A stretch of DNA of 64,000 bases from Rufibacter latericius (lineage in GTDB: Bacteria; Bacteroidota; Bacteroidia; Cytophagales; Hymenobacteraceae), in assembly GCF_003721515.1 (NCBI RefSeq), contig NZ_RJJD01000008.1:751666-815665 (forward strand), in the 5' to 3' direction. Below are positions 36,460 through 46,100 of the stretch, one piece after another. Every line of letters starts with the position of its first letter. Positions within the stretch are counted from its first letter, which is position 1. The notes below the pieces were generated by a model that had not been told where the DNA came from, did no database searches, and saw only the letters and a list, made by a program, of their open reading frames with translations. The translations under genes were made by a program, and so were the position numbers.

Positions 36460-37563
36460 TTAATTGAATCCTATGCCAATACCGGCTGTAGCAGTTGGGT
36501 ATTTTGCCAGGGTGTACTCTCCATATAAAGAGAAGACCAAAAGCTTCAGGCGCAGACCACCGGTAACGCCCCATTGGTTATCCTTCATGTTCAGCAACAC
36601 AGGATCAGTGATATCTTCCACGTATTTGCTGTAGGGTGGAGAAGTACGGTAAGCGGCAATGGGGTATTTCCCTTCCACATTCAGATCAGTTTCCACTTTG
36701 CTGTAACGCACGCCGGCATAGCCGGTAAGCACGCTTAGCGTTTTAGAAACTACCAAGCTACCGGTTAAGGCCTTTGTGTTCAGGGTAACGGCCTGACCAT
36801 CATAGTAAGTGGCACTCTTCTGCTGGGCAGTGGCATACGGTTGATCCTCGTCAGCCAACTCTACATTGATTCCGTTGTAGGAGCTTTTCAGGTTGGTGTA
36901 CCCTCCAAATACGGTGATGTCAAATCCGGGGATCATACTGATCACCGGAATCCATTGCTTCAGGCCATGTTTCAAGCCCACGCCCCAGAGTTGTCCCTCA
37001 AAATCATCGTACTTCACTTTAGGCGAATACCGCACGGCTACTTCGGTCTCTTTGATGAGGCCCAGGCTCACCTGCGCCATAGGAACCGGCAACAAGTGGT
37101 ATCCAGAACCCTGGGGAGCATTGATGGTAGCTACGCGTTCCTCTTGTTTCGTGAGAGGATTTGTGATGTAGAGGTTCAGTTCAGGGCCTTCCTGGTCATC
37201 GCCGAAAATGGTGGGGGTGAGGGTAGACTTGCTGTTGTCATACCGAACCTGTGAGCTTAACCCAAGTTTGGCAAGATCAAATGTTCTGTCCTCTTCCGGG
37301 GCGAAAGCGGCCGTGGCGAAAACCCGCACGTCGAAACGACCCAGCTTCATCGCTTTTCCGGAGTTAAACCAACCTCCGTTTAAGCTGTGACCGAAAGCCT
37401 TACTAGCCGGCTCAATGTAAGCCCGCAGCAATTTGTTTGCATCGGCTCTTCCTGCCCTTACAAATTCACCTACCTCCTGCTGGGCATGGGCAGCTGGGGA
37501 AGACAGAAAAAGACCAAGCACTGGCAAAGCCGCCAATGAGAGTTTACGAAGAGCTTGCTTCAT
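36460..37563 (-). CDS. DUF6588-like outer-membrane-associated protein
   Basis: 367 residues from the ATG at 37563 (MKQALRKLSLAALPVLGLFL...), which begins a clear signal peptide cut near HAQQ; a start at 37584 would add seven residues. The body alternates short beta-strands (FDVRVFATAAFA, VSLGLIKETEVAVRYSPKV, FDITVFGGYTNLKSSY) and ends in a barrel-like strand KYPTATAGIGIGFN. The pattern resembles the DUF6588 family of Bacteroidetes beta-barrel proteins, of unknown function. It is a single gene with its own hairpin terminator. Confidence 0.7.
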   Translation of the reverse strand: MKQALRKLSLAALPVLGLFLSSPAAHAQQEVGEFVRAGRADANKLLRAYIEPASKAFGHSLNGGWFNSGKAMKLGRFDVRVFATAAFAPEEDRTFDLAKLGLSSQVRYDNSKSTLTPTIFGDDQEGPELNLYITNPLTKQEERVATINAPQGSGYHLLPVPMAQVSLGLIKETEVAVRYSPKVKYDDFEGQLWGVGLKHGLKQWIPVISMIPGFDITVFGGYTNLKSSYNGINVELADEDQPYATAQQKSATYYDGQAVTLNTKALTGSLVVSKTLSVLTGYAGVRYSKVETDLNVEGKYPIAAYRTSPPYSKYVEDITDPVLLNMKDNQWGVTGGLRLKLLVFSLYGEYTLAKYPTATAGIGIGFN

Positions 37564-37681
37564 AGAATAGTTAAACAAAATCAATCCAGTTAGTTAAATA
37601 GCGTGCGAACTTCTACAAAATCCGGAAGTTTTCAAATAGGGGCAAAAACTTTACTTAGAAGTGAGTATCCGGTTTGGGAGA

Positions 37682-37708
37682 TGTTTTCAGAAACAAGGCT
37701 TAAAACAG
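37682..37708. repeat. Dispersed intergenic palindrome, copy f, overlapping a stop codon
   Basis: TGTTTTCAGAAACAAGGC then TTAAAACAG. On the minus strand it supplies the end of the permease gene (CTG TTT TAA, Leu-Phe-stop), so the stop codon lies inside the element. Confidence 0.5.
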
Positions 37709-38536
37709 ATACTGCTTGAACGTGTCATAGGCAAACTTCAGGATGATGCCGGAAACCACCACCAGAAACAACTTCCGCACGAAACCAGAGCCTTTGGCCA
37801 GCGCAATGCGGGTACCCACCACCGAACCCAAAACACTACAGATGGCCATGGGAATACCAATGTGGTACAGGATATATCCCTTGTAGCCGAAATATAACAA
37901 AGCCGATAGGTTCGTGGCCACGTTCACCACTTTAGCAGAAGCCGAGGACGTCAGAAAGTTAAACCCGAAAATACCCACGAAAATGAACATGAGAAACGAG
38001 CCGGTACCCGGCCCGAAGAACCCGTCATAGAACCCAATCACCAACCCCACCCCTATTCCGTACCAGAGTTCCTTAGCCGGAGCCAACCGGGGCGCATGGA
38101 TAGACCCGAAGTCTTTCCGGAAGAAGGTGTACACGGCCACCGAAATCAGCAGCACCAGAATCAACGGACGAAGCAGATCGGCGTTGAAGTGGCTGAGGGC
38201 GCGGGCACCCAGAAACGAGAACACGAACGCGGTAATTGCGGCCGGCAAAAGAGCCTTCCAGTTGATCTCCACGTTTCTGGAATAGCGCCACATAGACACT
38301 GTGGTACCCGCAATGCTGGAAAGCTTGCCCGTTCCAAAGACAGTAGGAACCGCCACGTGGGGCAAAAACACAAACAGCGCCGGCAACTGGATAAGCCCCC
38401 CTCCTCCTACCACAGAATCAATCAAGCCTGCCAGAAAAGCGAACAGGCACAGGTACAGAATATCCAACTTGAAAGCGTTACGCCGGTGTGCGGCAAATGA
38501 AACCGCAAATATTCTGAAATTGTGCGGGTTAATCAA
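37700..38536 (-). CDS. TauE/SafE family (YfcA-like) membrane permease
   Basis: About 278 residues with roughly eight membrane segments in two repeats. The signature GLIDSVVGGGGLIQLPAL is near the N-terminus and GFYDGFFGPGTGSFLMF in the second half. These proteins export sulfite, sulfoacetate or related organic anions; the substrate here is not known. The start is uncertain: no ATG lies near the N-terminus, and TTG codons at 38536 (listed) or 38467 (FKLDILYL) could both serve. The stop codon overlaps a dispersed palindrome copy. Confidence 0.88.
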   Translation of the reverse strand: MINPHNFRIFAVSFAAHRRNAFKLDILYLCLFAFLAGLIDSVVGGGGLIQLPALFVFLPHVAVPTVFGTGKLSSIAGTTVSMWRYSRNVEINWKALLPAAITAFVFSFLGARALSHFNADLLRPLILVLLISVAVYTFFRKDFGSIHAPRLAPAKELWYGIGVGLVIGFYDGFFGPGTGSFLMFIFVGIFGFNFLTSSASAKVVNVATNLSALLYFGYKGYILYHIGIPMAICSVLGSVVGTRIALAKGSGFVRKLFLVVVSGIILKFAYDTFKQYLF

Positions 38537-38557
38537 ACCTGCCCCCGGCTAAGAAGC

Positions 38558-38594
38558 GCTTTTTGCCTGTTTCCCCAAAAACAGCCTAGAAACG
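38558..38594. repeat. Dispersed intergenic palindrome, copy g, overlapping a stop codon
   Basis: Arms GCTTTTTGCCTGTTTCC and AAAAACAGCCTAGAAACG. On the minus strand it contains the last codons and stop (CGT TTC TAG, Arg-Phe-stop) of the lamin-tail gene, just as copy c does for the PAP2 gene. Confidence 0.65.
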
Positions 38595-41156
38595 CCCGCC
38601 CACTACAGCGGTCTTTTTCAGAACCTCCTTCTGCCCCTGCAGGTTAAACAACTCCACCAACACCACATAGTAGCCAATGGCGGCTTTGGACCCACCATCC
38701 GTCAGGCCGTCCCACTGGAGCACGCTTTCGGCACCTAGCAAGGTATTAGCGGAAAGTTTGCGGATGTAGCGGCCCTGGGCATCGAAGATAGTGACTTTTG
38801 CCACAAACCCGGCCTGCGGCAATAGGAACTTCAAGAGCAAAGCATCATCAATCCCGTCTCCGTCTGGCGTGATGGTTTTGGGCTGAAGGGTTAACCGTTC
38901 GGTGGAAGTAAGGGCTCTGCGGGCCTGGGAGTTTTCGTGGCCAGGGGTGGCTTTCACGTGGGTAGCAGCCGAGTGGAAATTAGAAGGGCTGGAAGGATCA
39001 GCCAATGAGATGCGTTCCAGCGAAATGCCTTCGGAATCGGAGATCAACTTGAAATGCTGGGTGCTTTGGTAGCTTACCTCGTCCATTAGGGTGTTATCGG
39101 GGGAAAGCAGGACCACGTTTCCGGCCTCATCCGGGAAAGACGGAATGGAAGGCATGGCGAAGAACCGATCAGAGCGCCCGTTAGGATATTCGGTTTGCAA
39201 AGTGGCGGAATCAGTGGTGAGCACCAGGTACTCGCCGGGGCCAAGCAAGAGTTGCCGACTGCTGATCTTTCGGGCACTGGCCACAGAGCCATCCTGCCGA
39301 TTGGCGAGTTGCCAATCCTGCAGGCTCAGCCACTTTCCTGACCTGTTGACAACCTCCACAAAGTCTACCCCGCCAGACCGAGGATTGAACAGAATTTCAT
39401 TGATGACCACATCGCCTTTGTGCGGGGTAGCCGGAAGAAGAACCGTTTGCACCTGGGCAGCCGCTTTGTTGCCGGCACAATCAGTCAGTTCTTGCACTGT
39501 TACCGTATAGCGCAAGCTTTCCTGCAAAGGTGTGGCCAATGTCAACTCTACTTCCCGGTAATCGGGTGATAAAACCCGCACCTGTTGTATTGAGATCGCA
39601 TTAGATATAGTGTACAGGCTTACCTGCCCGGCCTGCACACTGTCCAGAGGCTCACTGAAGGAAAGCAGAAGTTTATCAGGAGTAGTAGCCACTATCTGCT
39701 GCAACACGGGCGGTGTCTGATCCACTTCCCGCACCGAGTTGACCTGCCCGGGAGTACCGCCTTGCAGATGCACCGAGGCTTTCCATTGAGAGGCTCCGGC
39801 GCACCGGCTGTTCACATCCGTCAGTTCCAAACTCCAGCCGCCATTTCTTTTATCTGCATCGCGGTACCAGGCGGAGGAATACCTGACCACATCAATCAAC
39901 TCGCCTTCGGGATTGAACAGTTCTACGGCATCACCACTGTCATTGAGCGAGGGAAAGGTGGAAAGCCCCTTTACCGGACCAAAGGATTTATAAAGTGCGG
40001 TATCTGCGGCAGCGCAGACAATCAGGTATTCACCGGGCCTTATTATATAAGGAGTGAAAGTACCCGAAGCGTTGGTGGCATCTGAATACTTCCAGCCTTG
40101 TAGGTTGAAGGCTTTATCACTGCGATTATAGATTTCGATAAACTCAGCGGCGGGCAAGTCTTGTAAAGGATTGACATCGGCATAGATTTCGGTGATACGA
40201 ACGTCGCCTGGTTGCGCCTTCGGGCTGTAAGAGAACGTTCCTTTCAGGTTCTGCGTCAAGTTGCCGGCAGCATCAGTCGTTTGCAGGACTTCGATTTGGT
40301 TTTGGCCGGTGATGAAATCCTGGCTGAACTGTAGTTGGACTACCTGCGGATGATCGGTTTGCCAGAGGACCTTTTCAGGAATAAGATTTCCGTTCAACCG
40401 GTAATGCGTTACGTTTTGGGCCTCTTTTCCTAAAATCGGCTTTGAAAATGTGAGGGTAAGGGTTTTGGCATTGGAGGCTTCGGCGCTGACCAGACTGGTA
40501 CCTTCTAATTCCTTGACCGTGAAATCATCGAAGTAAAACCGCTGGGCGTTGGCCTGTGAATACCGGAAAAGGATGCCTGCGTAAGAAGATGTGGTATACC
40601 GCGCATCTTGGGCGGTGCCCTGCACCTGGTACTCCCTTTTGGCACCGGAGGCGTCCAGTTCCAAAGTCCAGCCGTGAGCGGCGGAGCGGGTAACTTTTAC
40701 CCATAGTCGGTTATTAGAGGCGGCAACAGTTTTGTCGGGCCCGTCAATGATCTTGGTGGCAATGCTGCCGTCTCTGCGGAAAAGGCTTACCTCGTCCTCG
40801 GTGCCGCCTACCCGCACAAAGTATCCCTGTACAGCCCCTTTCAGGTCAGGAACATCTGAGACCAGGTACACCTCGGCGAAATTTCCGGAAGACGTCGCGA
40901 AGCCCAGTTGAAGGTAGAACTCCCATTGGGTAGCCGTGCCTAAATGGTTTGCGGTGGCCAGATGCAGCGTGGTTCCGGTAACCGCAGGCCCCTGGCTTTG
41001 CAGTTGGCCCGCGCTGTTCACCTGAAAAAAACTGACGTCCCCTACCCAAACAGGTGCCCGCGTGACGTCTCCGTCAGAGAAGGATTCTATTATCTGCGCC
41101 TCAAGAGTAGGTAAAACTGCTATCCATAGAAGAAAAGCAAGAAAGAATTGCCTCAT
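38586..41156 (-). CDS. Secreted lamin-tail-domain protein
   Basis: 856 residues. The signal peptide ends at LEAQ (about residue 21). A jelly-roll-like first domain covers about 22-215. Then come two lamin tail domains: one around 310-450 (GDVRITEIYADVNPLQDLPAAEFIEIYNRS, quoted here only as the motif EFIEIYNRS, with SLNDSGDAVELFNPEG) and one around 560-690 (VVINEILFNPRSGG, DFVEVVNRSG). Ig-like segments containing LTFSKPI and LLSFSEPLDS lie between. The end resembles a FlgD-like or gliding-motility sorting module (ITPDGDGIDDALLLKF, IFDAQGRYIRKL). It is probably exported to the cell surface; binding target and enzymatic activity are unknown. Confidence 0.85.
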   Translation of the reverse strand: MRQFFLAFLLWIAVLPTLEAQIIESFSDGDVTRAPVWVGDVSFFQVNSAGQLQSQGPAVTGTTLHLATANHLGTATQWEFYLQLGFATSSGNFAEVYLVSDVPDLKGAVQGYFVRVGGTEDEVSLFRRDGSIATKIIDGPDKTVAASNNRLWVKVTRSAAHGWTLELDASGAKREYQVQGTAQDARYTTSSYAGILFRYSQANAQRFYFDDFTVKELEGTSLVSAEASNAKTLTLTFSKPILGKEAQNVTHYRLNGNLIPEKVLWQTDHPQVVQLQFSQDFITGQNQIEVLQTTDAAGNLTQNLKGTFSYSPKAQPGDVRITEIYADVNPLQDLPAAEFIEIYNRSDKAFNLQGWKYSDATNASGTFTPYIIRPGEYLIVCAAADTALYKSFGPVKGLSTFPSLNDSGDAVELFNPEGELIDVVRYSSAWYRDADKRNGGWSLELTDVNSRCAGASQWKASVHLQGGTPGQVNSVREVDQTPPVLQQIVATTPDKLLLSFSEPLDSVQAGQVSLYTISNAISIQQVRVLSPDYREVELTLATPLQESLRYTVTVQELTDCAGNKAAAQVQTVLLPATPHKGDVVINEILFNPRSGGVDFVEVVNRSGKWLSLQDWQLANRQDGSVASARKISSRQLLLGPGEYLVLTTDSATLQTEYPNGRSDRFFAMPSIPSFPDEAGNVVLLSPDNTLMDEVSYQSTQHFKLISDSEGISLERISLADPSSPSNFHSAATHVKATPGHENSQARRALTSTERLTLQPKTITPDGDGIDDALLLKFLLPQAGFVAKVTIFDAQGRYIRKLSANTLLGAESVLQWDGLTDGGSKAAIGYYVVLVELFNLQGQKEVLKKTAVVGGRF

Positions 41157-41214
41157 GATAAGCCTGTACTTTATTTTACGTTAAAAGTTGGCTTACTTTG
41201 TAGTAGGTGATGTG

Positions 41215-41252
41215 CGTTTTCTGCCTGATTCTCAGAAAACAAGTGAAAAACG
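41215..41252. repeat. Dispersed intergenic palindrome, copy n
   Basis: CGTTTTCTGCCTGATTC, centre TCA, then GAAAACAAGTGAAAAACGCG. It lies in the leader of asd, inside an open-frame extension that is therefore unlikely to be translated. Confidence 0.55.
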
Positions 41253-41331
41253 CGCTCCCTTTTGCCTAGGAGAAATGCGTTGTGTTTTGAGTGGGCCACC
41301 AATGCTTAATTTAATTTACACACCCTTATAC

Positions 41332-42321
41332 ATGAAAGTAGCTGTAGTAGGCGCCACCGGCCTAGTGGGTGGCGAGATGCTGAAGGTCCTGGCGGAGCGT
41401 AACTTCCCGGTTGACGAATTGTTGTTAGTAGCCTCTGAGAAATCTGTGGGCCAGAAGATGGAGTTCCAGGGCAAGGAATATACCGTGATCGGGATGGAAG
41501 AAGCCATTGCGCAGAAACCCCAGATCGCGATTTTCTCGGCGGGCGGTAGCGTGAGCAAGGAGATGGCTCCTAAGTTTGCGGCGGCCGGCACCACCGTGGT
41601 TGACAATTCCTCGGCCTGGCGCATGGACCCGTCCAAGAAATTGGTGGTTCCAGAGATCAATGCCTCTGAACTCACCCCTGAAGATAAAATCATCGCCAAC
41701 CCTAACTGTTCTACCATCCAGATGGTGGTGGCGCTCAACAACCTGCACAAGACTTTAAAAGCCAAGCGCATTGTGGTGAGCACCTACCAGTCAGTGACCG
41801 GAACGGGTAAGAAGGCAGTGGACCAGTTAATGAACGAGCGCGCCGGCAAAGAAGGCGAGAAAGCGTACGCCTACCCCATTGACCTGAACGTGATTCCGCA
41901 CATTGATGTGTTTGAGGCCAACGGGTACACCAAGGAAGAGATGAAGATGGTGAACGAGACCAAGAAGATCATGGGCGATGACTCTATCAGAGTGACCGCG
42001 ACCACGGTACGTATTCCGGTGATCGGGGGCCACTCAGAGTCAGTAAATGTGGAGTTTGAGAAGGATTTCACCCTGGAGGAAGTGTACCGTCTGTTGCAGG
42101 AAACCCCAGGTGTAGTGGTGGTAGATGACGTTGCCAACCTCAAATACCCCATGCCCAAAGATGCCCACGGGAAAGACGAAGTGCTGGTAGGCCGTATCCG
42201 CCGCGATGAAACGCAGGACAGGACCATCAACATGTGGATAGTCGCCGATAACCTCCGCAAGGGAGCCGCTACCAACGCAGTTCAGATTGCTGAGTATCTG
42301 GTGGAGCACAAACTGGTGTAA
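41332..42321 (+). CDS. asd: Aspartate-semialdehyde dehydrogenase
   Basis: Reduces aspartyl phosphate to aspartate semialdehyde, the branch point to lysine, threonine, methionine and diaminopimelate. 329 residues from the ATG at 41332 (MKVAVVGATGLVGGEML), the NADP-binding start typical of the family. The frame runs open upstream to 41188, but the extension covers a dispersed repeat and has no family similarity. The catalytic cysteine is in NPNCSTIQ (Cys126) and the acid-base histidine in VIGGHSESV. GSVSKEMAPKFAAAG and QSVTGTGKKAV are further matches. It converges with a small lipoprotein gene, and a long perfect hairpin separates the two. Confidence 0.96.
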   Translation: MKVAVVGATGLVGGEMLKVLAERNFPVDELLLVASEKSVGQKMEFQGKEYTVIGMEEAIAQKPQIAIFSAGGSVSKEMAPKFAAAGTTVVDNSSAWRMDPSKKLVVPEINASELTPEDKIIANPNCSTIQMVVALNNLHKTLKAKRIVVSTYQSVTGTGKKAVDQLMNERAGKEGEKAYAYPIDLNVIPHIDVFEANGYTKEEMKMVNETKKIMGDDSIRVTATTVRIPVIGGHSESVNVEFEKDFTLEEVYRLLQETPGVVVVDDVANLKYPMPKDAHGKDEVLVGRIRRDETQDRTINMWIVADNLRKGAATNAVQIAEYLVEHKLV

Positions 42322-42330
42322 CATCCGCTT

Positions 42331-42384
42331 TAACCATAAAACAGAAAGGCCACCTTTGCGGGTGGCCTTTCTGTTTTATGGTTA
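42331..42384. terminator. Long perfect hairpin between asd and the Cys-rich lipoprotein gene
   Basis: Arms 42331-42354 and 42361-42384 form a perfect 24-bp stem with a 6-nt loop (TTTGCG). Positioned between convergent genes, so probably bidirectional. A related hairpin with an AGGCCAC core sits beside the lipoprotein pseudogene at 48000. Confidence 0.88.
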
Positions 42385-42405
42385 AGTGCATCCAAGAGCG
42401 GCTTT

Positions 42406-42753
42406 TTATTTTCCGTTTGTCCAGACCAATTTCAGGTCTTTCACTTCTTTAGAGAAATCGGGGCAGGTTTCGTCTCCGCCGTAGCACAGCAGGTTTCCGT
42501 CACAGTCATAAACCGAGCTGATGGAGTTGATAAGAGGATCACAATTGCCTAACACAAACACGGTACGGCCTTCCCAGTTGCCGGTCTGCACAAACTGGCA
42601 GTAGTCAGATTGTTCTAGTTGCTGTGCTTTGGCGTTGAGCCACCCAATCTCCTGTACCGGGTTCCCAACCTCGCAGGTTTTGCATATTGTTTCCTCTTCA
42701 CAGGAGGTCAGGACAAAGAGGCAGAGCAAACAAAGGGTGTAAAGTGCTTTCAT
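42406..42753 (-). CDS. Small cysteine-rich lipoprotein (hypothetical)
   Basis: 115 residues. Lipoprotein signal MKALYTLCLLCLFVLTSC with lipobox LTSC at residue 18, followed by EEETICKTC. The mature chain has several cysteines (ICKTC, DYCQF, GNCDP, YDCDGNLLCYGGDETC), suggesting a disulfide-stabilised or metal-binding small domain. The family is not recognised. A clearly related but broken copy lies at 48067-48404 in the same orientation on the far side of the third susCD pair. The C-terminal motif SSVYDCDGNLLCYGGDE and the final WTNGK are shared with that copy. Confidence 0.8.
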   Translation of the reverse strand: MKALYTLCLLCLFVLTSCEEETICKTCEVGNPVQEIGWLNAKAQQLEQSDYCQFVQTGNWEGRTVFVLGNCDPLINSISSVYDCDGNLLCYGGDETCPDFSKEVKDLKLVWTNGK

Positions 42754-43081
42754 ATGATTGGGTCTTTGTTGATAGATAGATACCTAAACCGCTTGAGAGG
42801 TTGCATTACTCCCCTTCTTTTCCTCATTTCATAAAATCCCTTTTCACTTATAATTCAGGCAAGCTACCTAACGCTCGTTAAACCAAGAGGATACCTTCTG
42901 GGTTTTTAATGTAACTACACAAAATTGTTGAAAAATATTTTCTTAACATTTACTTAACTAAACCCCCTTGCTATTTATAAGATTTGTTAAAATTCCATTT
43001 TTGGTATATTAAATTTTTAAATAATAGAGTTTTATTGATTTTCAGGCATATATCTCCCTAGCCCCTTACCGTTCCCTCATC
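42754..43081. other. AT-rich region upstream of the third susC
   Basis: Divergent regulatory region between the lipoprotein gene and susC 3. Contains AT runs and CTTAACAT/CTTAACTA sequences; no open frame or firm hairpin is seen. Confidence 0.35.
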
Positions 43082-43111
43082 TTGGTTGGTAATTCTTTAC
43101 AATTATATTTA
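43082..43111 (+). promoter_or_regulatory. Probable promoter of the third susC
   Basis: TTG (43082-43084), 19 bp, TATATTTA (43104-43111). The spacing equals that of the other two susC promoters, but the last consensus base is A instead of G. Confidence 0.5.
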
Positions 43112-43147
43112 AGGAACAAACCTATTCACTAACAAACCAAAAACCAC

Positions 43148-46100
43148 ATGATGAAATCTTTACTATTCAGCTTCGTGCTGATGCTGACACTTGCTGGGCA
43201 GGTGTGGGCACAAGAACGAACGGTGACAGGGCGGGTGACTGACGCAGCAACAGGCGAGACCATGCCTGGCGTGACAGTCCAGCTAAAAGGTACCAGCACT
43301 GCTACACCAACGGATGTCAACGGAGCCTACTCCATTGCCGTTCCTGCCACTGGAGGATCCTTGATCTTCACTTTCATTGGGTACGCTAACCAGGAAGTAG
43401 CCATTGGATCACAATCATCCATTAACGTACGTCTCACTACTGATGCACGCACCATCAGCGAGGTAGTGGTAACAGGTTATGGAGTTCAGCAATCACGCCA
43501 GGAATTTACGGGTGCGGCTTCAACCGTAACGGGAAGTGAAATCCAGGACCGTCCGGTACAGAGTTTTGGCCAAGCCTTGACGGGTAAAGCCTCCGGGGTG
43601 AACATCATTCAGCCAAACGGCTTGCTAAACAACCCTCCTATTATCCGGGTTCGCGGGGTCAACTCTATTTCGTTGAGCTCTTTCCCGCTTATTGTATTGG
43701 ACGGTATTCCAATTTCTAGTGACGAAATTGGAGATAACAGTGCGGCCAACAACGTATTGTCTACCATCAACCCTTCAGACATTGAGTCTATTGATATCTT
43801 GAAAGATGCTGCTTCTACCTCTATTTATGGTTCAAGAGCGGCAAACGGGGTTTTGGTGATCACCACGAAAAAAGGCAAAAAAGGAAGTGTACGAGTAAAC
43901 TATGACGGCTGGGTAGGGATAAACCAAGCCACCAGATTGCCAGACCTTCTAAATGCCCAACAATACATTGACCACAAAAACGGCGCCTTAAGAAATACCG
44001 CTACTCCGAGTGCTCCGGGCTTCTTCCCTTCTACCAACCCAGATGGCTCTATGGTGGATACTGATTGGTTAGATCTTATCTACCGTAAAGCAGTTTCCCA
44101 TAACCACGCCTTGTCAGTTTCGGGAGGTACAGACAAAACCACGTATTACTTTTCTACTGGTTACTCAGACCAGGAAGGATTTATCAAGAAAAATGAGTTT
44201 CAGCGTAAATCTGCCCGGTTAAACCTTACCCAGAAAGTGACCGACTGGTTAAGCCTTACCGGGAACATCAACTATACCAATGGCTTTAACCAAGCCCCTA
44301 ACAGCGGCTCACTTCCTGGTTCAGGATTCTCGGTGGCTGGTCTGGGACGGATTGGATTCGTATTAGCACCTAACGTTTCTCCATACAACGCCGATGGAAG
44401 TTATAACCTCAGCGGAAATGCTTTGGGCAACGGGGCTAACATCAGCCCTTATGTGCAGACCTACTATAACCCAATGGTTCTTCTGGACAAAGACCTTCAG
44501 ACTTCTGAGACAAATAGAATGGTGGCTAACATTGGAGGCAATTTCTCCCTTTTCAAAGGGTTAACCTTCAAAACCACCTACTCTTATGATTTAAGCAGCA
44601 CTGAAAGTAAACTGTTTTACAACCCTATCAACGGGGATGGATTCAACCAGGGTGGTCTAGCAACCAACTCTAATTACAGAAGAGAAAACTGGAACTGGAT
44701 CAATACCCTGCAATACCAGACCTCAATCGCTGACAAGCATAACATCTCCATACTGGTAGGGTCAGATGCTCAGCAACAAGATGACAACTACTGGTGGGCA
44801 ACCAGACAAGGCCTTTCAGTTGCTACCTTGAACGACTTTCAAGCATCGTATGGCACCAATACTGCCGGAGGAGGCATTGGCAAAAGAGTTTATGAAGCTT
44901 ATTTGAGCAGCGTTTCTTACAACTACGCCAATAAGTATTTCTTCAGTGCCAATTACAGAAGAGACGGAAACTCTGCCCTTGCCAACAGGGTTCGTTGGGG
45001 TGACTTTGGCGGTGCATCTGTTGGATGGGCTGTCGCAGAGGAAGATTTCTTCAAAAACTCCACTATTGCCAATACCATCTCTAACCTTAAATTAAAAGGA
45101 AGCTGGGGCCGGGTTGGTAATGGAAACCTGAACTCTGATTACGCCCCTTACACGCTCTACTCACCCGGTTTGTATGCCACAGCTCCAAGCTTGCAGTTCA
45201 CGCAGGCAGGAAATGAGGAGTTAGCCTGGGAAACCAGTAATCAAACCAACATCGGGGTTGAGGTAGGTGTCTTAAACAACAGAGTAAGCCTGGAAGTTAA
45301 CTACTACAAGAATGACATCAATGGTCTGATCTTAGGCGTGCCACAGGCGCCGTCAAAAGGCATCCCGGGCAATTCTATCCTGCAGAACGTAGGCTCTATG
45401 TACAACAAGGGCTGGGAGTTCACCATTAACGCGACTCCAATAGAGTCAGGGAAATTCAAATGGAGCACGAACTTCAACTTCACCTTAAACAAGAACGAAG
45501 TAACTTCTCTGGTAGATGAGACGACACCACTCTTAGGCCTCACCAGTGATACAGAAACCACCAACATCACCAGAATCGGGCAACCGGTGGGTAGCCTTTA
45601 TGCGGTGAAAACAGGTGGTGTGAATGCTGAGAATGGTCGCAGAATTTTCATCAACAAAGATGGCCGTGAGGTTCAGTATTCACACGGAGCCGCTATTCCA
45701 TGGACGTACCTTGATGGGACCCGCGCCCCTGCCGTTTCTGGTGCTGATGCGCAACTTGCCGGCAACACCTTGCCAAAATGGTACGGAGGCTTCACCAACA
45801 ACCTTTCTTACGGCGGGTTTGACCTGAGCCTGTTGCTTACTTATTCTGGTGGCAACTACATCTACAACGGTACTCAGGCTGGCTTAAGAGATCAGCGTAT
45901 CTGGAACAACTCTACTGATGTTCTGCGCGCCTGGACCCCAGAGAACCCTAACACAGACATTCCGCGCGCGGTTTATGGTGATAACGTTTCCAATGGTTCT
46001 TCCTTCCCTATTGATGCCAACATACAAAAAGGAGATTTCCTTCGCCTGCAGAATGCGGTCTTAGGCTACAGATTGCCTACTGCCCTGTTCGGGAAATCAG

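Noticed and set aside
41188-41331. N-terminal extension of asd
   Set aside because: The extra 48 codons cross a dispersed palindrome and have no similarity to the enzyme; the ATG at 41332 starts the nucleotide-binding fold.
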